A stretch of DNA of 64,000 bases from Xenophilus aerolatus (GCA_030418545.1 QAIB01000006.1:179455-243454); one strand, 5' to 3'. Shown: positions 1 through 9,120, numbered from the stretch's first letter. Notes: a model not told the origin generated them from the sequence alone. Program-made: numbers and translations.

Positions 1-474
1 GGTGACGCCGGCAGGCGGTGCGGCCACCGGCGCCAGCCCCTGCCACGCGACGGTGACCAGGTATTCGTTGGCGCCGGTCGCCCCCACCGCCTGGACGCAG
101 CCGCGCCCCCCGATCACGGTGCCCACGGCGCTGGTGCCGGAGCGCTCGGCGGCGCCCTGCAGCGCCGCGCACCACTGGGCGACGTCGATCTGCTGGCGCG
201 TGCCGGTGGGGGCGCCGCAGGTGGTGCCGGCGCCCACCGGCTGGGCCGTCACGTAGTCGGCGGCATGCAGGCGGTTGATGGCGATGCGGCTGGCCATGTC
301 CTGCAACAGCACCAGCGCCTGCGAGCGCTGGTAGGCCTCCATTTCCGAGGCCTGCATGCGGGCGTGCAGCCCGACCAGGCCGAAGAGCCCGAAGGCGAGC
401 AGCAGCAGCGTGACCAGCACCTCGATCAGGCTGGCGCCGCGCTGGAGGCGCGCCGGGCGCGGGGCGGGCCTCAC
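1..474 (-). CDS. pilV: PilV-like minor pilin (partial, runs off left edge)
   Basis: Minor type IV prepilin, a membrane-anchored subunit incorporated into or priming the pilus. The frame is open from a GTG at 474 to the window edge (158 codons). The N-terminus is a basic leader followed by the prepilin peptidase motif RGASLIEV and a hydrophobic helix (VTLLLLAFGLFGLVGL). After this comes a helical stretch (MEAYQRSQALVLLQDM) typical of PilV-type type IV pilus modification proteins. The GTG overlaps the TGA of the upstream pilin gene (GTGA), so the two are probably translationally coupled. The C-terminus lies outside the window. A different, clearly distinct PilV occurs at 57087-57620. PilV against another GspI-type minor pilin is the main uncertainty. 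Confidence 0.75.
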   Translation of the reverse strand, partial: MRPAPRPARLQRGASLIEVLVTLLLLAFGLFGLVGLHARMQASEMEAYQRSQALVLLQDMASRIAINRLHAADYVTAQPVGAGTTCGAPTGTRQQIDVAQWCAALQGAAERSGTSAVGTVIGGRGCVQAVGATGANEYLVTVAWQGLAPVAAPPAGVT

Positions 475-857
475 CACTTGCCCTCCGGCGTCTTCACGCC
501 CTGGCTGTCCAGCGTCAGGTTGCCATCGGACGCCTGGCTCCCCTTGGGCTGGAAGGTGATGGTGAAGGTCGGCGGCCCGCTGCTCGAGAGGGCGACGTCG
601 TAGTCGTAGCTGGCCGCGATCTCGGTCGGCAGGACGTAGCCACCCGCGATCAGCGCGGTCTTGTCGGCGTAGACGCGCTGGGCCAGCAGGTACTGCTGCT
701 CGCGGTTGGCGATGTTCATCATCTCCGCCTGCGCCGCCGAGCGCTTGGAGCGGATGACGTACTGGTTGTAGCTGGGCAGGGCGATGGCGGCCAGGATCGC
801 CACGATGGCGACCGTGATCAGCACCTCGATCAACGTGAACCCGCGTGCGCGGCGCAT
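471..857 (-). CDS. pilE: Type IV pilin / PilE-family minor pilin
   Basis: Small type IV pilin of 128 residues. It starts MRRARGFTLIEVLITVAI: a six-residue basic leader, then the peptidase cleavage site G/FTLIE with the conserved Glu at +5 and the hydrophobic N-terminal helix. The following segment (SYNQYVIRSKRSAAQAEMMNIANREQQYL) matches the alpha-helical spine of Burkholderiales PilE-type minor pilins. No C-terminal disulfide pair is visible, which argues for a minor pilin rather than the major one. The ATG at 857 has a GAGGG about six bases upstream. It is first in an operon with the PilV-like gene. The 290 bases upstream, to the divergent paoA, contain an AT-rich stretch near 895-945 that is the likely promoter region. 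Confidence 0.85.
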   Translation of the reverse strand: MRRARGFTLIEVLITVAIVAILAAIALPSYNQYVIRSKRSAAQAEMMNIANREQQYLLAQRVYADKTALIAGGYVLPTEIAASYDYDVALSSSGPPTFTITFQPKGSQASDGNLTLDSQGVKTPEGKW

Positions 858-1148
858 CTGAACCCTCTGAACCTCAACCCTCGGACTACATATCGTAACG
901 TTGTAAATGGGAAAAATGAACATTTTTTGACCCTTGAGCTTTTGGACTAAGCCGAAAGCAACGTGGTGGCACCAAGACGGCACGCGGCCGGGGGTCAGCG
1001 CGCGGCCTGCCACGCCAAGCGAAGGCCGCCCGATACGAGCCTCCGCCGGCTGCCCGGCGGCAGTCGCCCACATCGCACGTGGGCGCTGTCCCGCACGGCC
1101 GGGGCCGGCGCCACGCGAGGCTCGACGCCTTCCACGGAGATTCCCACG

Positions 1149-1823
1149 ATGACTTCCCGCCTTGCGGCGCCGGCCCTGTCCCGGCGCAACCTGTTGCTGG
1201 CCGGCGGTGCCGGCGCGGCCGGCGTGGCCCTGCCCGGCTGTGCGAGCTCGGGCACCGGCACGGCGGCCCCCCAACCGTCCGGCGCCGCGCCCGACGGAGG
1301 CGTGCCGCAGAGCGTCTCGCTCACCGTCAACGGCCAGGCGCAGCGCCTGGAACTGGACACCCGCACCACCCTGCTCGACGCGCTGCGCGAGCACCTGCAG
1401 CTTGGCGGCACCAAGAAGGGCTGCGACCACGGCCAGTGCGGCGCCTGCACGGTGCTGGTCGATGGGCGCCGCATCAACGCCTGCCTCACGCTGGCCGTGA
1501 TGCACGAGGGCGCCCAGGTGACGACCATCGAGGGCCTGGGCACCCCCACCCGCATGCATCCGCTGCAGGCCGCCTTCGTCAAGCACGACGGCTACCAGTG
1601 CGGCTACTGCACCCCCGGTCAGATCTGCTCGGCCGTCGGCGCGCTGGACGAGCTGCGCCGCGGCGTGCCCAGCCACGTGAGCGGCGACATCACCGCCCAG
1701 CCGCTGCTGTCGGCCGACGAGCTGCGCGAACGCATGAGCGGCAACATCTGCCGCTGCGGCGCGTACTCGAACATCGTGGACGCGATCACCGAGGTGGCGC
1801 AGACGCCCGGAGGCCGCGCATGA
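1149..1823 (+). CDS. paoA: Aldehyde dehydrogenase iron-sulfur subunit PaoA
   Basis: Small [2Fe-2S] subunit of a xanthine-oxidase-family molybdoenzyme (PaoABC/YagTSR type, periplasmic aldehyde oxidation), 224 residues. A twin-arginine signal is visible ([15 protein letters not shown], residues 11-25), so the folded complex should be exported by Tat. A cysteine in LPGCASS (residue 31) could make it a Tat lipoprotein, though the lipobox is imperfect. The plant-type cluster is bound by C92, C97, C100 and C112 ([11 protein letters not shown]...INAC); the second cluster by C151, C154, C201 and C203 (YQCGYC, NICRCG). The ATG at 1149 is preceded by GGAGA ten bases upstream. An in-frame start further upstream would put extra sequence before the Tat motif and is unlikely. 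The stop overlaps the paoB start. Confidence 0.92.
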   Translation: MTSRLAAPALSRRNLLLAGGAGAAGVALPGCASSGTGTAAPQPSGAAPDGGVPQSVSLTVNGQAQRLELDTRTTLLDALREHLQLGGTKKGCDHGQCGACTVLVDGRRINACLTLAVMHEGAQVTTIEGLGTPTRMHPLQAAFVKHDGYQCGYCTPGQICSAVGALDELRRGVPSHVSGDITAQPLLSADELRERMSGNICRCGAYSNIVDAITEVAQTPGGRA

Positions 1824-2776
1824 AGGCCTTCAGCTACGAACGGGCCGCGACGCCCGAAGCCGCTGCGGCCGCCGTGGCGCAGCGCCCGGGCGCCAAGTTC
1901 ATCGCCGGCGGCACCAACCTGCTCGACCTCATGAAGCTGCAGATCGAGACGCCCGCGCACCTGGTGGACGTGAACGCGCTCGGCCTGGACCGCATCGAGG
2001 CCGCACCCGACGGCGGCCTGCGCATCGGCGCCCTGGTGCGCAACACCGACCTGGCGGCCGACGCGCGCGTGCGGCGCGACTACGGCGTGCTCTCGCGCGC
2101 GCTGCTGGCCGGCGCATCCGGCCAGCTGCGCAACAAGGCCACCACCGCCGGCAACCTGCTGCAGCGCACCCGCTGCCCCTACTTCTACGACACGGCCCAG
2201 CCCTGCAACAAGCGTCAGCCGGGCAGCGGCTGCTCCGCCATCGGCGGCGTGGCGCGGCAGCTGGCGGTGATCGGCGGCAGCGAGGCCTGCATCGCCACGC
2301 ACCCGAGCGACATGGCGGTGGCCATGCGCGCGCTCGACGCCACCGTGGAGACGGTGCACGCCAGCGGCGAACGGCGCCGCATCCCGATCGCGGACTTCCA
2401 CCGCCTGCCCGGCAACACGCCCGAGGTCGAGACGGCCCTCAAGCCCGGCGAGCTGATCACCGCCGTGACGCTGCCGCCGCCGGTGGGCGGCGTGCAGCTC
2501 TACCGCAAGGTGCGCGACCGCGCGTCCTATGCCTTCGCGCTGGTGTCGGTCGCGGCGATCGTCCAGCGCGACGGCCGCGCCCGCGTCGCCTTCGGCGGCC
2601 TGGCGCCCAAGCCCTGGCGGGTGGAGGCGGCCGAGCCCGCGCTCGCGACCGACCTGCGCGCCGGCACGGCCAGCCTCTTCGCCGGAGCCCGGCCCGCCCC
2701 CGACAACGCGTTCAAGCTCACGCTGGCCGAACGCACCCTGGCCGCCACGCTGGCGGAAGCAAAGGCACGCGCATGA
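1820..2776 (+). CDS. paoB: Aldehyde dehydrogenase FAD subunit PaoB
   Basis: Medium FAD-binding subunit (318 residues) that carries electrons between the iron-sulfur clusters of PaoA and FAD. The N-terminal FAD loop is [12 protein letters not shown] (residues 27-38) and a second FAD region is [18 protein letters not shown] (98-115). The distinctive extra [4Fe-4S] motif of PaoB-type subunits is present: [17 protein letters not shown]...GSGC (C119, C129, C138). This separates the family from ordinary CO-dehydrogenase medium subunits. ATGA overlaps join it to paoA upstream and paoC downstream, so the three are one translationally coupled operon. Confidence 0.92.
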   Translation: MKAFSYERAATPEAAAAAVAQRPGAKFIAGGTNLLDLMKLQIETPAHLVDVNALGLDRIEAAPDGGLRIGALVRNTDLAADARVRRDYGVLSRALLAGASGQLRNKATTAGNLLQRTRCPYFYDTAQPCNKRQPGSGCSAIGGVARQLAVIGGSEACIATHPSDMAVAMRALDATVETVHASGERRRIPIADFHRLPGNTPEVETALKPGELITAVTLPPPVGGVQLYRKVRDRASYAFALVSVAAIVQRDGRARVAFGGLAPKPWRVEAAEPALATDLRAGTASLFAGARPAPDNAFKLTLAERTLAATLAEAKARA

Positions 2777-4983
2777 AGTTCGACACCCCCGCCACCACCA
2801 ACCCGATCGACCAGCTGCAGGTCGTCGGGCGGCCGACCCCGCGCATCGACGGCCCGCGCAAGACCACCGGCACCGCCCGCTATGCCTACGAGCAGCGCGA
2901 GACGCCCACCACGCCGGCCTACGGCTACGTGCTGGGCGCGGGCATCGCCAAGGGCCGCATCGTTTCGATGGACGTATCGGCCGCGCGCGCTGCACCGGGC
3001 GTGCTGGCCATCGTCACGGCCGAGAACGCCGGCAAGCTCGACAAGGGCCAGTACAACACCGCGCCGCTGCTGGGCGGCCCGCAGATCGCCCACTACCACC
3101 AGGCCATCGCCGTGGTGGTGGCCGACACCTTCGAGCGGGCGCGAGACGCCGCGCACCGCATCCGCGTGCGTTACGAGGCCACCCCCGGCGCCTTCGACCT
3201 CGCGGCCGTGAAGGACGGCGCGCCGCTGGCCAAGCCCGGCCCCGACGGCGGCCCGCCGCAGACCGCCGTGGGCGACTTCGCCGGCGCCTTCGCGGCCGCG
3301 CCGGTGAAGCTCGACGCCACCTACGAAACGCCCGACCACAGCCACGCCATGATGGAGCCGCATGCCTCCATCGCGGCCTGGCAGGGCGACCGCCTCACGG
3401 TGTGGACCTCCAACCAGATGATCGACTGGTGCACCGGCGACCTCGCCAAGACCCTGGGCATTCCCAAGGAGAAGGTGCGCCTGGTCTCGCCCTTCGTGGG
3501 CGGCGGCTTCGGCGGCAAGCTCTTCGTGCGTGCCGATGCGCTGCTGGCCGCACTGGGGGCGCGCGCGGCTGGCCGGCCGGTCAAGGTGGCACTGCAGCGG
3601 CCGCTGATCGGCAACAACACCACGCACCGGCCCGCGACCATCCAGCGCATCCGCCTGGGCGCGACGGCCGACGGGCGGCTCACCGCCATCGCGCACGAGA
3701 GCTGGTCGGGCGACCAGCCCGAAGGCCAGCCCGAGACGGCCGTGGGCCAGACACGCCTGCTGTATGCCGCGCCCAACCGCATGACGGCCATGCGCCTGGC
3801 GGTGCTGCACCTGCCCGAGGGCAATGCCATGCGCGCGCCGGGCGAGGCGCCGGGGATGATGGCGCTGGAGATCGCGATGGACGAGATGGCGGAGAAGCTG
3901 GGCCTCGACCCGGTGGAGTTCCGCATCCGCAACGACACGCAGGTCGACCCCGAGAAGCCGCAGCGCGCCTTCTCGCAGCGCCGGCTCGTCGACTGCCTGC
4001 GCATCGGCGCCGAGCGCTTCGGCTGGAACCGCCGCAGCGCCCGGCCCGCGCAGGTGCGCGACGGCCGCTGGCTGGTCGGCCTGGGCGTGGCCGCCGCCTT
4101 CCGCAACAACCTGCTGACCCAATCGGCCGCGCGCGTGCGGCTGGGCCGCGACGGCATCGTCACGGTCGAGACCGACATGACCGACATCGGCACCGGCAGC
4201 TACACCATCCTTGCCCAGACCGCGGCCGAGATGATGGGCGTGGGTCTGGACCGGGTGAACGTGCGCCTGGGCGACTCGACGCTGCCGGCCTCCTGCGGTT
4301 CGGGCGGCCAGTGGGGCGCGAACAACTCGACCTCGGGCGTGTACGCGGCCTGCATGAAGCTGCGCGAGGCCGTGGCCCGCAAGCTGGGCATGGACCCAGT
4401 CGAGGCCACCTTCGCCGACGGCCGCGTGCGCGGCGGCGGGCGGGCGCTGCCGCTCGCGCAGGCAGCCGGCGACGGCGAACTGGTGGCCGAGGACCACATC
4501 GAGTACGGCGACCTCGACAAGAAGTACCAGCAGTCGACCTTCGGCGCGCACTTCGTCGAAGTGGGCGTGGACCCGGCCACGGCCGAGATCCGCGTGCGGC
4601 GCATGCTGGCCGTCTGCGCGGCCGGACGCATCATCAACCCGACCTCGGCGCGCAGCCAGGTGATCGGCGCGATGACCATGGGCGTGGGCGCGGCGCTGAT
4701 GGAGGAGCTGGCGATCGACAAGCGCCGCGGCTTCTTCGTCAACCACGACCTGGCGGGCTACGAGGTGCCGGTACATGCCGACATCCCGCACCAGGACGTG
4801 GTGTTCCTGGACGAGACCGACCCGATCTCCTCGCCGATGAAGGCCAAGGGCGTCGGCGAGCTGGGCATCTGCGGTGTCGCGGCAGCAGTGGCCAATGCGG
4901 TCTACAACGCGAGCGGCGTGCGCGTGCGGCACTACCCGGTGACGCTGGACAAGCTGCTGGCCGGGCTGCCGATGCCGGCTTGA
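2773..4983 (+). CDS. paoC: Aldehyde dehydrogenase molybdenum subunit PaoC
   Basis: Large molybdenum-cofactor subunit (736 residues) where aldehydes are oxidised to acids. It begins with the usual [17 protein letters not shown] domain and has the glycine-rich cofactor loop FVGGGFGGK. The C-terminal [10 protein letters not shown] contains the catalytic glutamate at about residue 696, as expected for the xanthine oxidase family. Length and order match E. coli PaoC. The cofactor insertion chaperone PaoD (XdhC family), usually the fourth gene, is absent: the next gene is convergent ridA. No Tat signal is seen here, so export would depend on PaoA. Substrate is inferred from the family, not from the sequence. 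Confidence 0.92.
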   Translation: MKFDTPATTNPIDQLQVVGRPTPRIDGPRKTTGTARYAYEQRETPTTPAYGYVLGAGIAKGRIVSMDVSAARAAPGVLAIVTAENAGKLDKGQYNTAPLLGGPQIAHYHQAIAVVVADTFERARDAAHRIRVRYEATPGAFDLAAVKDGAPLAKPGPDGGPPQTAVGDFAGAFAAAPVKLDATYETPDHSHAMMEPHASIAAWQGDRLTVWTSNQMIDWCTGDLAKTLGIPKEKVRLVSPFVGGGFGGKLFVRADALLAALGARAAGRPVKVALQRPLIGNNTTHRPATIQRIRLGATADGRLTAIAHESWSGDQPEGQPETAVGQTRLLYAAPNRMTAMRLAVLHLPEGNAMRAPGEAPGMMALEIAMDEMAEKLGLDPVEFRIRNDTQVDPEKPQRAFSQRRLVDCLRIGAERFGWNRRSARPAQVRDGRWLVGLGVAAAFRNNLLTQSAARVRLGRDGIVTVETDMTDIGTGSYTILAQTAAEMMGVGLDRVNVRLGDSTLPASCGSGGQWGANNSTSGVYAACMKLREAVARKLGMDPVEATFADGRVRGGGRALPLAQAAGDGELVAEDHIEYGDLDKKYQQSTFGAHFVEVGVDPATAEIRVRRMLAVCAAGRIINPTSARSQVIGAMTMGVGAALMEELAIDKRRGFFVNHDLAGYEVPVHADIPHQDVVFLDETDPISSPMKAKGVGELGICGVAAAVANAVYNASGVRVRHYPVTLDKLLAGLPMPA

Positions 4984-5030
4984 AGCCGGGGGCTGGGCTT
5001 CGACAGGCTCCGCCCGAACGCTGGGGTGAA

Positions 5031-5100
5031 ATCGTCACGAACGTGACGAATTCGGCCGCAGCCCGCGCCGGGTGTGGGCTCGCGGCCGATTGCACTTTGC
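5031..5100 (-). repeat. Dispersed repeat, family B copy 1
   Basis: A 70-bp element between the convergent paoC and ridA genes. One end is an almost perfect palindrome (TCGTCACG-aa-CGTGACGA). The other end is gcggccgattgcactttgc. The same layout recurs at 15000-15069, with both ends nearly identical and a diverged middle. The central part resembles the core of the family A repeats. Immediately upstream (about 4996-5020) lies a cttcgacaggctccgcccgaac motif, which I recognise as another short repeat common in betaproteobacteria. It may double as a bidirectional transcription end, but no T-run is present. Confidence 0.7.
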
Positions 5101-5105
5101 CGTTT

Positions 5106-5567
5106 TCAGCGCCTGGCGGGCAGGTACATCGTGGCCTCGACCTCGACCAGCACGCCGTCGCCCGGCAGGAAGCGGTTCACCTCGACCACCGTGCTGACCG
5201 GCGGCTCGCCGGGGTAGAAGAGGCCGCGCACGCGGTTGAAGAAGGCGTAGTGCGGCAGGTGGGTGAAGTACTGCACCAGCTTCACCACGTCGTCCATCGT
5301 GCCGCCGTGCTCGGCCGCGATCTGTCGGATGCGCTCGAGCACGAACCAACTCTGCGCCACGATCGGCGCCTCGAACACGTCGACCGACATCTGCCCCGTG
5401 GCATAGCCCAGGCCGCGCAACGGCGCCTGCGCGGCCTCGGGCAGTTCCTCGTAAGTGGACACGGCGCGGCGCGTGGCCGGGTCGACGGCGACGACGCCGC
5501 TCATGAAAACGAAATCGCCCACGCGCTTGGCAGCGGCGTAGCGGGCCATGGGTTTGCCCATGCTCAT
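5106..5567 (-). CDS. ridA: RidA family enamine/imine deaminase
   Basis: RidA/YjgF/UK114 family protein of 153 residues. Members hydrolyse reactive enamines such as 2-aminoacrylate and 2-aminocrotonate to pyruvate or 2-oxobutyrate. Visible family features are the N-terminal RVGDFVFMSGVVAVDP strand, the central NxF-like loop and the C-terminal VEVNRFLPGDGVLVEVEATMY. The ATG at 5567 has a GGAG seven bases upstream. It lies 94 bases downstream of the E1 gene on the same strand, so the two are probably cotranscribed. A RidA that delivers 2-oxo acids next to a 2-oxo-acid dehydrogenase E1 fits functionally. Confidence 0.85.
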   Translation of the reverse strand: MSMGKPMARYAAAKRVGDFVFMSGVVAVDPATRRAVSTYEELPEAAQAPLRGLGYATGQMSVDVFEAPIVAQSWFVLERIRQIAAEHGGTMDDVVKLVQYFTHLPHYAFFNRVRGLFYPGEPPVSTVVEVNRFLPGDGVLVEVEATMYLPARR

Positions 5568-5661
5568 GGGAAGGCTCCGGGAAGTTGGACGCGACAGGTA
5601 CGGCGCATTCTGCGCCGCGTCGACGTCCGGGCAGCAACCTGCATGCCCGCGCGCCGCCGCC

Positions 5662-8406
5662 TCAGCCCAGCGCGAACTTCGCCGCCCGCACGATCGCCGC
5701 CGCGTCGACGCCGAAGAAGCGTCGCAGCTCGGCGCGCGTGTCGCTGCGCCCGAAGCCGTCGGTGCCCAGCGTGAGGTAGCGGCGGCCTTCGGGCACGAAG
5801 GCGCGCACGCTCTCGGGCACGGCGCGCACGTAGTCGGTGGCGGCGATGACGGGGCCCTCGCTGTGCGCGAGCTGCTTCGCCACGAAGGGCGTGCCGGCCT
5901 CGGGCTCGCCGGCCAGCGCGCGTGCCTCGCAGGCCCGGCCGTCGCGCGCGAGTTCGCTCCAGCTGGTGACGCTGAACACCGTGGCGTCGATGCCTTCCTC
6001 GGCCAGCTGCTGCGCGGCCTTGACCACCTCGGTGAGGATGGCGCCCGAGCCCATGAGCGTGACCTTTCTTGCAGACGAAATCGTGCCGGGGCGCGTGCCG
6101 GACGGACGCGACCAGCGATCGAAACGATAGCAACCGCGCAGCAGGTCGGCATGCACCTCGGTCGGCACGTCGGGCTGCGCGTAGTTCTCGTTCATGAGCG
6201 TGATGTAGTGGAAGACATCCTGCTGCTCCACCAGCATCTCGCGCATGCCGGCATCCACGATGACGGCCATCTCGCCGGCGAAGGCCGGGTCCCAGGCCTT
6301 GCAGTTGGGAATGGTCGCGGCCACCAGGTGGCTGCTGCCGTCCTGGTGCTGCAGCCCTTCGCCGCCCAGCGTCGTGCGCCCCGAGGTGGCGCCCAGCAGG
6401 AAGCCGCGCGCACGCTGGTCGGCCGCGGCCCAGATCGCATCGCCCACGCGCTGGAAGCCGAACATCGAGTAGTAGATGTAGAAGGGCAGCATGGCCAGGC
6501 CGTGCACGCTGTAGCTGGTCGCGGCCGCCGTCCAGCTGGCGATGGCGCCGGCCTCGCTGATGCCCTCCTCGAGGATCTGCCCGTCCGTCGCCTCGCGGTA
6601 GCTCAGCACCGAGCCGATGTCCTCCGGCGCGTAGCGCTGGCCCACACTCGAATAGATGCCGACCTGCTTGAAGAGGTTGGCCATGCCGAAGGTGCGCGCC
6701 TCGTCGGCCACGATGGGCACGATGCGCGGGCCGAGCTCGCGGTCCTTGAGCAGTTGCCCCAGCAGGCGCACGAAGGCCATGGTGGTGCTCATCTCCTTGC
6801 CAGCGGCCTCGGTGGCGAACTTCGCGTAACTCGCGAGCGGCGGCACGGGCACCACGTCGCAAGCCGTCTCGCGCCGCGGCAGCGCGCCGCCGAGCGCGGC
6901 GCGGCGCTCGCGCAGGTAGCGCATCTCGGCGCTGTCCTCGGCCGGCTTGTAGAAGGAAAGCGAGGTGGCCTGCTCGTCGGTGAGCGGCAGGTTGAAGCGG
7001 TTGCGGAACTCGATGAGGTCGCTCTCGTCGAGCTTCTTCTGCGAGTGCGTGGTCATCTTGCCCTGGCCGGCCGTGCCCATGCCGTAGCCCTTCTTGGTGT
7101 GGGCAAGGATGACGACCGGCTGGCCGGTGTGCGCGGCCGCGGCGGCATACGCGGCGTGGATCTTCACCAGGTCATGCCCGCCGCGCTTGAGGCGATCGAT
7201 CTGCTCGTCGGTCATGCCCTGCGCGAGGCGCGCGAGCTCGGGGTCCTGGCCGAAGAAGTTGTCGCGGTTGAAGCGCCCGTCCTTGGCCGCGAAGGTCTGC
7301 ATCTGGCCGTCGACGGTGTGGGCGAAGGCGCGCGCCAGTGCGCCTTGCGTGTCTCGCGCGAAGAGGCCGTCCCAGTCGCTGCCCCACACCAGCTTGATGA
7401 CCTTCCAGCCCGCGCCCGAGAAGAGCTGCTCCAGCTCGTCGATGATGCGGCCGTTGCCGCGCACGGGGCCGTCCAGTCGCTGCAGGTTGCAGTTGACCAC
7501 CCACACCAGGTTGTCGAGCTTCTCGCGCGCGGCCAGCGTGAGGGCGCTCATCGATTCGGGCTCGTCCATCTCGCCGTCGCCGAAGACGCCCCAGACCTTG
7601 CGGCCTTCGCAGTTCAGAAGGTTGCGGTGCGTGAGGTAGCGCATGAAGCGCGCGTGGTAGATGCTGCTGATCGGGCCGATGCCCATCGAGCCGGTCGGGA
7701 ACTGCCAGAAGTCCGGCATCAGGTAGGGGTGCGGGTAGCTCGACAGGCCTTGGGCACCCTGCGTCGATGCGGCCAGCTCCTGGCGGTAGTGCAGCAGGTC
7801 GTTCTCGCTCAGCCGGCCTTCGAGGAAGGCGCGGGCGTACACGCCCGGCGCGCTGTGCGGCTGGAAGAACACCAGGTCGCCGCCATGCGGCTCTGGCCCC
7901 CCACGCTCCCCCACTGCGTGTGGGTCGCTGCCCCCCCGAGGGGGGCGCTCGCCGCTTGGGGCGGCCCGGCGCGGCTCGGTCCTCGCGTGGAAGAAGTGGT
8001 TGAACCCCGTCTCGAACAGGTCCGCCGCGCTCGCGTAACTCGCGATGTGGCCGCCGAGTTCGCCGTACGCCTGGTTGGCCCGCACCACCATCGCCAGCGC
8101 GTTCCAGCGCATCAGCGAGGCGAGGCGCTCCTCGATCGCCAGGTCGCCGGGGAAGGCCGGCTGCTCGTCCACCGCGATCGTGTTGACGTACGGCGTCGCC
8201 AGCGCGGGCTGCCAGCCGATGCGCTCGCGCCGTGCGAGCCGGGCCAGTTCGTCGAGCATCTGCCGTGCGCGCGCCGGGCCCTGCGACTCCACCAGCGCCA
8301 GGAAGGCGTCGCGCCATTCGGCCGTCTCGGCCGGATCGGGGTCGTGGGCGTCGGTGGCGCCCTGGAGGAGGGCACGCATCTGGTCGGCGGACATCGGGGC
8401 GTTCAT
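5662..8406 (-). CDS. aceE: Homodimeric 2-oxo-acid dehydrogenase E1 (AceE/MdeB type)
   Basis: Thiamine-diphosphate E1 subunit of a pyruvate-dehydrogenase-type complex, 914 residues against about 887 in E. coli AceE. The ThDP/Mg site is GDGEMDEPES ... NCNLQRLDGPV, and the C-terminal LGTDGFGRSDTR is typical. No E2 or E3 gene is adjacent; the neighbours are ridA and a divergent Lrp-type regulator. That arrangement recalls mdeR/mdeB of Pseudomonas, where the E1 homologue handles 2-oxobutyrate. Substrate is therefore uncertain. Oddities: about 28 extra residues (PRRAAPSGERPP ... GERGGPE) sit just before HGGDLVFFQ, encoded by a repeat-like GC-rich insertion. A second surplus stretch follows RGCYRFD. 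The ATG at 8406 is chosen because the homology begins there. Confidence 0.88.
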   Translation of the reverse strand: MNAPMSADQMRALLQGATDAHDPDPAETAEWRDAFLALVESQGPARARQMLDELARLARRERIGWQPALATPYVNTIAVDEQPAFPGDLAIEERLASLMRWNALAMVVRANQAYGELGGHIASYASAADLFETGFNHFFHARTEPRRAAPSGERPPRGGSDPHAVGERGGPEPHGGDLVFFQPHSAPGVYARAFLEGRLSENDLLHYRQELAASTQGAQGLSSYPHPYLMPDFWQFPTGSMGIGPISSIYHARFMRYLTHRNLLNCEGRKVWGVFGDGEMDEPESMSALTLAAREKLDNLVWVVNCNLQRLDGPVRGNGRIIDELEQLFSGAGWKVIKLVWGSDWDGLFARDTQGALARAFAHTVDGQMQTFAAKDGRFNRDNFFGQDPELARLAQGMTDEQIDRLKRGGHDLVKIHAAYAAAAAHTGQPVVILAHTKKGYGMGTAGQGKMTTHSQKKLDESDLIEFRNRFNLPLTDEQATSLSFYKPAEDSAEMRYLRERRAALGGALPRRETACDVVPVPPLASYAKFATEAAGKEMSTTMAFVRLLGQLLKDRELGPRIVPIVADEARTFGMANLFKQVGIYSSVGQRYAPEDIGSVLSYREATDGQILEEGISEAGAIASWTAAATSYSVHGLAMLPFYIYYSMFGFQRVGDAIWAAADQRARGFLLGATSGRTTLGGEGLQHQDGSSHLVAATIPNCKAWDPAFAGEMAVIVDAGMREMLVEQQDVFHYITLMNENYAQPDVPTEVHADLLRGCYRFDRWSRPSGTRPGTISSARKVTLMGSGAILTEVVKAAQQLAEEGIDATVFSVTSWSELARDGRACEARALAGEPEAGTPFVAKQLAHSEGPVIAATDYVRAVPESVRAFVPEGRRYLTLGTDGFGRSDTRAELRRFFGVDAAAIVRAAKFALG
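6068..6131 (-). repeat. Degenerate family A repeat inside the E1 gene (tentative)
   Basis: Read on the minus strand this stretch runs gctatcgtttcgatcgct ... cgatttcgtctgcaag. It aligns over its length with the family A copy at 43452-43513, sharing the gct-t-gttt start, the gtcgcg centre and the cgatttcg end. It encodes the surplus residues after RGCYRFD in the E1 protein, a place where E. coli AceE is roughly ten residues shorter. Similarity is partial, so coincidence with normal coding sequence cannot be excluded. Confidence 0.4.
7891..7985 (-). repeat. GC-rich repeat-like insertion in the E1 gene
   Basis: About 95 bases with strong local palindromes: CCACtgcgtGTGG near 7910-7923 and GCCCCCC-cga-GGGGGG near 7930-7946, then cgcttggggcggcccgg. 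I recognise this pattern as a repeat frequently scattered in Comamonadaceae genomes. It sits in frame within the E1 coding sequence and adds about 28 residues rich in P, R and G, with no counterpart in E. coli AceE. There is no other copy in this window, so the repeat assignment rests on recall. Confidence 0.55.
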
Positions 8407-8512
8407 GCATTGCACTCTAGGCCGAAGGCAGCGAAATGAGGTTTCGAAATGCACCGCAAGTTGGGGTCGCGCCGGCATAAACTGCCGCCAATCGAACTGG
8501 AGGCAGCATTTC

Positions 8513-8989
8513 ATGCAACTCGACGCGCTCGACCTGCGCATCCTGGACGAACTGCAACGCGATGGCGCGCTGTCGAACGTCGAACTGGCGCGGCGCGTGC
8601 ACCTCTCGCCTTCGCCCTGCCTGGCGCGCGTGAAGGCGCTCGAGGCGGCCGGCGTGATCGACCGCTACGTGGCACTGTGCAGCGCACCGGCACTCGGGCT
8701 CGGGTTGAACGTGTTCATCTCGATCAGCCTGAAGACCCAGAGCAAGCAGTCGCTGGCCGACTTCGAGCGCCGCATCGCCGAGCACGACGAGGTGATGGAG
8801 TGCTACCTCATGACCGGCGACAGCGACTACCTGATCCGCATCGCGGTGGCCGACATGGCGGCGCTGGAGAAATTCATCCTCGAGCAGCTCACGCCGACGC
8901 CGGGCATCGAGAAGATCCGCTCCAGCTTCGCCCTCAAGCAGGTCCGTTACAAGACAGCGCTGCCGCTGCCGGCACGCTCGGGCGATTGA
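8513..8989 (+). CDS. Lrp/AsnC family transcriptional regulator
   Basis: Feast/famine-type regulator of 158 residues. The N-terminal winged helix-turn-helix is visible (LDLRILDELQRDGALSNVEL ... SPSPCLARVKALE, residues 5-45), followed by the ligand-binding RAM domain (about 65-145; DEVMECYLMTGDSDYLIRI). GGAGG lies nine bases before the ATG. It is transcribed away from the E1 gene, with 106 bases between the two starts. That interval contains GAAATGAGGTTTC (near 8433-8445), an inverted repeat that could be an operator. It most likely controls the divergent E1-ridA pair in response to an amino acid; the effector is unknown. Confidence 0.9.
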   Translation: MQLDALDLRILDELQRDGALSNVELARRVHLSPSPCLARVKALEAAGVIDRYVALCSAPALGLGLNVFISISLKTQSKQSLADFERRIAEHDEVMECYLMTGDSDYLIRIAVADMAALEKFILEQLTPTPGIEKIRSSFALKQVRYKTALPLPARSGD

Positions 8990-9101
8990 GCCAGTGTGTG
9001 CAGAAGCGGACTCGCATGCAAGTGAGTGCGTGCTCCAACACGAATGGCCTTGAGCCGCAAGGGAATGGCGCCGCCATCGGTGCGAGCGCGGTTACACTTC
9101 A

Positions 9102-9120
9102 AATGACAATCACTCTCATT
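9102..9120 (+). promoter_or_regulatory. Predicted Fur box
   Basis: TGACAATCACTCTCA at 9104-9118 matches the Fur core TGATAATNATTATCA at 12 of the 14 specified positions or near it, centred on a symmetric C. It lies about 95 bases upstream of the receptor start at 9213. A weak -10-like TACACT is just upstream at about 9093. Iron-dependent repression of the TonB receptor is the expected consequence. Confidence 0.75.

Noticed and set aside
940..965. Sigma-54-like promoter upstream of the left pilE-type gene (TTGCTTT preceded by a GCCAC element)
   Set aside because: The -12 part fits but the -24 GG is missing at the required ten-base spacing.
2527..4932. Very long open frames opposite real genes, for example 801 codons opposite paoBC and more than 2600 codons opposite glnE/yhdP
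   Set aside because: They are artefacts of high GC at third positions; the proteins are low-complexity Arg/Ala/His/Gly-rich and the true genes on the other strand have clear family motifs.
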